Shown in pieces: positions 28,820 through 35,245 of a stretch of DNA of 35,245 nucleotides (within the stretch, counting starts at the first letter, position 1; each line of letters opens with the position of its first letter). The stretch is from Neoechinorhynchus agilis (Eukaryota > Acanthocephala): contig JBMGUZ010000022.1 of assembly GCA_051530055.1 (NCBI GenBank), forward strand, positions 1 through 35,245. Direction: 5' to 3'. The position numbers and the translations under genes are program-made. The notes under the pieces are model-generated. The model was not told the DNA's origin, made no database searches, and was given only the letters and a program-made list of their open reading frames with translations.

Positions 28820-29281
28820 TTAATTTGCATGGTGTCGATAATTATGAGGATCGGGAAATCGAGAGACCTGGAATACTAATAACTTGCTATTTTTCGAAAC
28901 CTTCGGCAACTCTCTAAAATTAGATAAAAGTGTTAAAGCTCCGAGATTTGTTGCTCTGGAGCAATACCGGAGGGCTCCTGTGAGCTGATCGAATCTCAAA
29001 ACCTGTCTCTTTTTGAGCCTCCTGATGCCACTCTTGGATTTTGCTCTAACGAACGGGATCCTGAGGACCGTTAAGGCATCACTATTCATTTCCCTCTTTC
29101 TCGAACTTCCACCAGCTGATTCTGTTGGTCGTTGAAACTTCTCGATTTCCCGATACCCATAACCGTTTTGAGCGATCAGTCGGTTTATTCCCTGAACAAA
29201 GATGCAATATGGATTTATATTTATCTGCAATTCTGCTTCATATAAGATCCAACGAAGGCAAGCATTCTTCAAATCAAACAT
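28820..29281 (-). mobile_element. LINE X fragment fused to an unknown frame
   Basis: 28866-28962 is nearly identical to 21656-21750 of LINE X (segment encoding LGALTLLSNFRELPKVSKNS). The same frame continues upstream (29281-28963) into sequence absent from LINE X, including SAGGSSRKREMNSDALTVLR. The frame is open for 153 codons, but its first codon is not ATG. The unknown part may be host sequence captured at the insertion point or a different LINE variant. Confidence 0.5.
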
Positions 29282-29343
29282 CAGATTTAGAAATTCTATT
29301 TTGGCGAATTAAACTTGGCCGCGTAAAACCATTTTCTAATTGA

Positions 29344-31350
29344 ATAAAGTAAAACAAGATTGTAAAACAACGATTTATTGATCTCTACGAGTGCAGTTAT
29401 TCAAAGCAAGTGCTTATGATAAATACCATGGAAAATTAAAAATATTTTAAAAAGTAAATTAATTCATCTGTTGATTTGAGTTTCTTTTTAAACAGCCGTG
29501 ATCAAAATCAGTGCTCAAATATAAAATAAAATATCTATGTGTAGCCTTTTTCATTGCTGATAATTTTCCTTGGGAACGCAGCCCACCGATATAAACCGTA
29601 AAAAGGCTCCACGTAGAAACTGGATAAAATTTACCGGCTGACCAGCCTTCAAAAAAAATTAATTAATTGCAATATCTATGATAAGGGGACACAAGATTTT
29701 CTAACGGTTCTACAAAAATTTAATTTTTAAATTACTTGACCTTCCGCGCACGTTTTGTTATGCAGAGGCAACGCCGTTCTCAAAGGCCGACAAAGCTGTA
29801 AATTAGAATTACTTTGTTCTACATCTTAATTTATCATTTGATACCTTTTAATCATTTGCAACTATAATTGTGATCGTATAATTTTTTGTCTTTTAAAGTT
29901 ACACAAACAATATTGTAATATTTCAAATATTTTATACCATAGTCAACCTAAAAAACGTCGAATAAAAACTATTTACATTTTGTAAGAAAAATGTTTCATA
30001 TAAATGATTTTTTAAAGATGACCGGATCGTTTGGTAACTCTTGATCATTAAATCACTTAAAGTATTGCCAATAAATTCGGATACGACGATGCTCGAAACC
30101 TCCATTCAACACTTTAGGGCATCGAATGCGAATTTTGATGGCAGCAATAATATTTTCCTGAGCTTTTTATTGCTCATCCATCATTTCATTCTTCGAACAA
30201 GAAGTCTCCATCGTTTTTTAATAAAATGCTGTCCAACGATCGTAGAAACAGATTTTCAAGCTTTCGTGTTTCGCTGTGAAATATTCTAATATGTCTAAAA
30301 AAGCGGTCTTGTAGTTATTTTCCTTGAAAGACGACCATTGGATTGAAATGACCTGAAGAATATCGTTAATTCTTTTTATTGCCTCGAAAAAGCATAGGCG
30401 TTGTATACTAAGTAGAGTTTGCGATGAAAACTCTTGACTCAACCCCAATGAAGTTAATTTTTGAATACACGATTTATTTTAACGACTTTTATATTTCACT
30501 CCCTCTGGTTTTTGGCAAAGATTCAAATATACTTGTATTGAAAGGTAAAAATTAATTATAATTTTAGTCTTTTAAGCTCTGTTGGATTCGTCGCAACTTT
30601 CAAGGTAAGGTGTTTATTGACGAGTTCATAGATAGCGAAGAGCGCAAGAAGTTTTTCTCCGTGAGTTAAGGTAAGGCTCACTTTTCAAAGAACATCAAAA
30701 GAGTATCGATTTTCGCTAACGAACTCTCACTGCGAAAAACAACTTTCTAACTTTCACTTCTATCTCGAAACAATTTACAGTAAGTTACGGCCTCAGGCCA
30801 AAGCCCAATGACGAGTACAGTGTCCGCTCGGACGCTTCAGAGGGCACCGAAAAAAATTAAAGAAAATTTTTGTATCCATCGATAAAATTTCTGTTTGTTT
30901 CAATTCCACGATTCGGGATGAAAAAAGACATTGAAGGTGTCAATGTGACCGCGAAGCATCGACATCCTGAAGGAAATGAATTATTATTTCCAAAAACCAA
31001 TTCGACGTTTTTGCAAAAGGTTTTATAACTTTAGCTTTTCGCCAGAAAGATTACATTAACGCTTCATTTATCTTTGTTACTTCAACAAACTCTAAAGGTC
31101 TTAACAATTTAGTGCTAAGGTTATTTATTGCTGTTAAAAAATGCATTATCTCAACCGATCGAACACTTTCGAGTGTACCAATGAACAAAAATTTATGCCA
31201 ATTTGATCGCATTATTAATAAAACGCGTTATGTTCCTTCTACAAATCGAAACCAAATCAATAACAAATCATTAATTTTGTATTTTTTCATGTCGACCAGA
31301 AAATAATGTTAAAACAATGAATTAAACTCGTTAAGACGACCAAGTGACGG
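29344..31350. other. Non-coding interval
   Basis: AT-rich. Overlapping short frames on both strands at 30041-30448 have no motif. A short ATG frame at 31356-31397 (MDTDEDMSGPFIPE) ends at a consensus donor GTGAGT, but its phase does not fit the next open frame. Confidence 0.35.
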
Positions 31351-31642
31351 AATTAATGGATACGGACGAAGACATGAGTGGACCTTTCATTCCTGAGGTG
31401 AGTCATAAACAGCTCGGGAACATACAACAAAAACCTCAAGATCGTGCGAATTCAAGCGATTATCAGTACCTCGATACCAATTTAAAAAATGGCCATTTTC
31501 GATCTCAATAACGACGAACCCCGTTCAACCCAGGGAATCCCTTAACAAGGCCTACGCAGCGCCGTCATATTAAGTCAATTTCGCTTAATGGTTTAGTTTT
31601 GAAAATTCACTTCATCTCCGATTTATTTAAGACACAATTCAG

Positions 31643-32055
31643 GAGTTTTCCTTACTAGATTTAAGGAAGATCCTAGTCTGCAATACACGGATTCAAGCTA
31701 TACATCTACGTCCATCGTTTCTGACCTCTCACCGGAGATAGATAATGAAGACAGGGTCGCTTTCGAGGAGAAGTTCGGATGTAAGCTGTTATTCTTCTTA
31801 AAGTCTTTACTACGTGGGAAACTGATTCCTCGGCCAGTGGTTAAAACACCTGTTCATGTTCAAGACAAGCTAACAACATCTCCATGCTCCTTTCAATCTG
31901 TGGAAGTAAAATTCTTTATGAACAAAATTTCACAACAAGATGACTATACCTATCCAAAATGCAACAAGTGTCAAAAATGGGGACATTGGGCTCAAACGCC
32001 TCTGGCCATTGGAATTGTATTGTATGCAGCGGTACTTTCCTACGTTGCACCGTAG
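31643..32055 (+). other. Exon-like frame with a cysteine/tryptophan motif
   Basis: After an acceptor (ACAATTCAG, to 31642) one frame stays open for 136 codons to TAG 32053-32055. It begins VFLTRFKEDPSLQYTDSS, is acidic in the middle, and ends with CNKCQKWGHWAQ. That is a C-x2-C pair followed by two Trp and a His, as in CW- or PHD-type fingers. A second pair (HWNCIVC) is encoded just downstream in the neighbouring frame, followed by a donor-like GTATAAG at 32056. It may be one finger with a sequencing or genuine frame error. Family not settled. Confidence 0.35.
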
Positions 32056-32059
32056 GTAT

Positions 32060-34257
32060 AAGCCCGTCAAATAGAATTAGACTCCGCAAGGGTTCTAAAA
32101 TACACGACAGCAGTCCTGTTATGCGGACAATTCGCGTCTCTTAAAATCAGGTCATCGCATGTACGACAGTTCCCTTTGCCTTTACGATACAATGTCGTTG
32201 GCTTCCATAAAAGGAAATGTTGCACGACCTGTGGGCAAGATGCCTCGGACCGAATTATATTGCTCATGAACTGCAGTCGTCTGTGGCGAAAATATTCACT
32301 GGGCGGTTGGATTCCGGCTCTCTTATACAATGCTTTGTTGGTCACTTTATCTGACCATCTGACCTTTAACGCCGCACGTAAGAGAGATGAATGATTTTGG
32401 TCCAACTGCCTCGTCGCCGTTGGTGACAGTGTCCAGGTCTTTGCATTTTAGTAGAGATTGCTCTCAATTAGAGTCCTGAACAGCTGCGAACGGAGTTCAT
32501 CTGGCAAAGACCCACTGTCAAACAGTGGTTTAAGTTGTCCCATTGCTCTCCAAGCTATAGCTCTCCGTCGGCTGACATCCGCACTCACCTCAGGAACGAC
32601 AGTTCCCAGATAGGCATACCGCTCTATCTGTTTTAATTGCTCAACGCCATTCCGCCCTTCGCCATAGACTGTATGCGCGACATGCGGAATCGTCAAGAAT
32701 TCCGTCTTTTTCGAGTTGATGGTCAGACCAATCATACTCACCCTCTCGCGCAGTCCATTTAGCATGCGTTGAGCTCCTTCGACTGTTGAGGACATCAATA
32801 CGATGTCGTCGGCATATGCCATGTAGGAGGCACGTATCTCAGGATACCTGCAATCTCTGTTCCTAAACAGAAGAAATCCATCTTCATCATTCGGTAGTGC
32901 CCATCTCATTACCCAGTCAAGCACCAAGATGAAGAGGAAAGGAGCCAATGTGTCGCCCTGCAGAACACCTGAAGTGGTGGAAAAGTATTCTGTCAAACCG
33001 TCAGCTGTCTTGACGGCGGACATTGTGTTTTTATATAATGCCAAAGCGGATGTGACAATGATCGGCGGCACTCCATATTCCTTTAAGATACCGCCAATCA
33101 TCGTTCGATTTACCGAATCGAAAGCTCGGCGGAAATCAGCAAATACCAGCGTCACATCCGTTTGATGAATTCGTGCCTCCTCGAGGATCCTCCTCAAAGC
33201 AAATATGTGCTCTGTGGTGCCTCGACCTTTCCTGAAGCCGTTCTGTTCAATTCTTAGAAACGGCTCGAGGATTGGCTGAATTCGGCGTCTCAAAATGCTG
33301 CTGAAAAGTTTTGCCGTATTGGACATCAAGGATATAGCCCTGCAGTCCTCCACCTTTGTCGAGCAGCATTTCTTGGGATCATTGTTAAATGCGCCGTTTG
33401 CCAGATTTGAGGTACTGAGCCACCATTCCTTATGCCATTCATTACTGGTATGATTTTTCTGGCAATAGATTCAAACCTCAGTACCTCTGCCATTATCCCA
33501 TATGGGCCTGATGCACGTCCCGCACGCATCATTTTCGCCGCAGCGATCGCTTCCTTCAGAAGTATGCCTCAGTGCTTGGGGCGATTGTGCCTTTTTGAAG
33601 CGCCTCATCATCCGACGAGGAGGTCGGTGAATATACGCCAAAAGCATAGATATTTCTCGACCGAAGCTTTATGCTGACACGAAGGATTCGGTCAGTTATA
33701 GCACTGCATAAGTGTTGAGTTTCGGAGGCGGGGTGATAAACAAACGCCTACACCTCCATTTCCTCGACTGTCCGCAGATAGGTAACATAATGACCAGCTT
33801 CCTCCTAAATCCTCCTGATTTACGTCTGTGTCTGACTATATCTTATGCGCAATTCTTGTAAAAACACAAGATCCATTCTGGCGTCCCTTGCCAATTTGGC
33901 CAGGGTTCACCTACGCCATTGCGCTCGCAGACTCCTACAATTCAAGGATCCGATTCGTAGTCCTCTTCTATTTGAAATAGCTGGGCCAAAGGGCTCACGG
34001 CTGTCAGCGCCACCTGAACAGTCCGTACCCACCACGGTGATGAGCTTCGACTGACGCTTTCGTTGCCTCCAGCGACAGTTTCGCTCATTTCGACGCTCAA
34101 GTCGTCGGCGAGAGCTACGACGCCCTCGCTTTTTCCCGTTGCACTGGCGGATTTTGCTGCTCCTGTTCGTTGCCGCATCACCAATGGAGCGGTACACGCC
34201 GCCGGAGCTGCTTCTTTTACGTGACCGACAAGAATGAGTAACATCAAGTCCGATCAT
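32060..34257 (-). mobile_element. LINE Y: RTE-like non-LTR retrotransposon, inactive
   Basis: Element order on the minus strand: a basic Arg/Ser-rich start (34257-33960), the endonuclease opening RIGSLNCRSLR near 33940, endonuclease fragments such as DLVFLQELRI (about 33880), RT (33353-32448), and a C-terminal segment 32405-32067 with the RRLQFMSNIIR box typical of RTE-like C-ends. The endonuclease region is broken and shortened. The RT frame is long and intact. Confidence 0.85.
32448..33353 (-). CDS. Reverse transcriptase domain of LINE Y
   Basis: 301 codons, uninterrupted. Motifs in order: RAISLMSNTAKLFSSIL (5-21), GFRKGRGTTEHI (39-50), LVFADFRRAFDSV (69-81, catalytic Asp), SGVLQGDTLAPFLF (128-141), MAYADDIVLM (178-187, catalytic YADD), then GLTINSKKTEF and the YLGTVV box. 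All RT catalytic residues are present. It is the best preserved RT in the window, although the rest of the element is broken. Confidence 0.88.
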   Translation of the reverse strand: MEDCRAISLMSNTAKLFSSILRRRIQPILEPFLRIEQNGFRKGRGTTEHIFALRRILEEARIHQTDVTLVFADFRRAFDSVNRTMIGGILKEYGVPPIIVTSALALYKNTMSAVKTADGLTEYFSTTSGVLQGDTLAPFLFILVLDWVMRWALPNDEDGFLLFRNRDCRYPEIRASYMAYADDIVLMSSTVEGAQRMLNGLRERVSMIGLTINSKKTEFLTIPHVAHTVYGEGRNGVEQLKQIERYAYLGTVVPEVSADVSRRRAIAWRAMGQLKPLFDSGSLPDELRSQLFRTLIESNLY

Positions 34258-34295
34258 CGTGAAAGAGGCTCGTAGAGTTCTCGGCGAACATCCTA

Positions 34296-34440
34296 AGCTT
34301 AAAAATGTCGATATGTGAGATACCGGGGAATGTGATTAGCCGTCTATTACTAACAAACTGATGATGAACCCGACGAGCTTCGAAACGTCTTTAATAAATA
34401 CTCATTTACCGGGTGTAGACTCCTAACTATAGTTAGGCAA
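34296..34440 (+). mobile_element. PLE terminal repeat, subfamily A, with hammerhead
   Basis: The core region at 34358-34389 reads CTGATGA (34358-34364), extra T, stem II GAACC/GCTTC (one mismatch; GGTTC in other copies) with loop CGACGA, GAA (34382-34384), palindromic ACGT (34385-34388) and cleavage base C34389. Stem I is weak (AAA/TTT plus a few pairs). The TTTACCGGGTGTAGACT end and the GGGAATGTGATTAG upstream block match the pieces at 15922-16025 and 18690-18790. Confidence 0.65.
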
Positions 34441-34453
34441 ATTATTTGCTTCG

Positions 34454-35245
34454 ATGAAACCCCGCGTGCTCTTTCCCTTTACGGGAGGAATTAAATTCTG
34501 GTCAGCATTACACTGGCCTTGTAGAGCTCGTTTCCAAATGAACAAGGATAGAGGTAGGATCAAATCACTCCTTCCCAACTCTTCTCAATGGTATCGCGTT
34601 GTCTCTAAGAAAAAATTCGTTCCTTCGCAGCAAGCAGCAACATCGTGGATTAAAACCTCGGGCCTCAACAACGTGGTCAAAACTCTTTGTGACTTTCATT
34701 CTGAAGAATGCTTACCAGCATTATAAACAGTTTCCTTGCCTGTCAAACCAAGACGCCATGATCTTTAAGCCTCTGATATTGTTCAATGGTGGAGATCAAG
34801 GGATAAGATTTTCGATAACGTCTCATGAATATGTTTGAAAGCCACGAATGTACTCGACAAAGCCAACATCACCGATATCGCTAAAGCTATGGTCAGCACG
34901 TCTCCTGACGAATGAGCTCATATGAACCTCTCGGAGCGTATTTTTCTCATCAAAGAGAAAGGGAAAAAAGTTGTAGCTGGTGGAGATGATCGTCCCATTT
35001 CCAATCAGAACTCACTGATTTCAATCTACGAACGGGCACTAATGGCATCGACCACGGATGCCACGGTTTTTACCCCATAAATCCGTTCAGACGGTTTTGT
35101 CTGAAATTATCACTAATTTTAATTCCAATTAGAAATCAATGAACATTTTAATTTCCTTCGATATCTCTAAGGCTTTTGATAACATTGATATCGCTTTTAT
35201 AATAAAGATCCTTCGTTTGTCTGCCAGGTTGTGTTTAGTGGTTTT
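34454..35245 (+). mobile_element. LINE related to LINE X, RT start, runs off the right edge
   Basis: DRPISNQNSLISIYERAL (near 34998-35040) and SFDISKAFDNIDIAF (near 35155-35200) align with LRPISIQEPLISIIERAM and QLDITKAFDEIDRFF of LINE X, so the families are the same or sister. Frames are broken several times. The catalytic YADD region would lie beyond the window. Confidence 0.75.

Noticed and set aside
31356-31397. Short ATG exon MDTDEDMSGPFIPE with a consensus GTGAGT donor, as first exon of the 31643-32055 frame
   Set aside because: The phases do not match: joining it to the acceptor at 31643 gives an early stop.
1-35245. tRNA genes, rRNA, CRISPR arrays, bacterial operons
   Set aside because: None seen. 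The only Pol III boxes belong to SINEs, and the gene content is animal.

Overview
The window is AT-rich eukaryotic (metazoan) DNA from an invertebrate with compact genes and a heavy retroelement load. The animal assignment rests on four host genes recognisable by motif: a PIM-like protein kinase (1-873, +, open at the left edge), a Blimp-1/PRDM1-type two-zinc-finger gene (2352-4057, +, two exons), a CREBL2-type bZIP (13421-13858, -, two exons, 51-bp intron) and a NOL9/Grc3-type polynucleotide kinase (16175-17608, -). The phylum cannot be fixed from sequence alone; a mite, springtail, copepod, rotifer, tardigrade or nematode would all fit.

Left third (1-9900): kinase, long non-coding DNA, the two-finger gene, a tRNA-derived SINE (about 4335-4600), exon-like scraps, a solitary hammerhead ribozyme motif (7131-7169), a foldback hairpin (7704-7875), an Asn/Tyr-rich unknown gene (8267-9469) with a perfect RFX X-box 75 bp upstream of its ATG, and an 89-bp-arm hairpin just behind its stop codon.

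Middle (10286-20735): a 5'-truncated Penelope-like element (PLE) with the end of its reverse transcriptase and a GIY-YIG endonuclease (-), then CREBL2, a second SINE family, NOL9, and many isolated PLE terminal pieces. Hammerhead-type ribozyme motifs sit in these terminal repeats. Four of the pieces are head-to-head inverted pairs whose centre is the ribozyme core. In the coding PLE the stop codon is itself part of the ribozyme core.

Right (21494-35245): an APE-endonuclease/RT LINE (LINE X, -) with an inserted SINE, zinc-knuckle debris, an unassigned Ser/Thr-rich protein with one membrane segment, a host-like gene for an acidic protein with PPPGF repeats (26370-27215, -), an exon-like C2H2 locus, an RTE-like LINE (32060-34257, -), another PLE end with a hammerhead, and a second LINE related to LINE X running off the right edge (+).

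The host genes show no common pathway. The coherent theme is mobile: PLE ends with hammerhead motifs that all carry four-base self-complementary or near-palindromic stem III segments and usually one extra base between the core and stem II. All assignments are by eye; no database or folding program was used.
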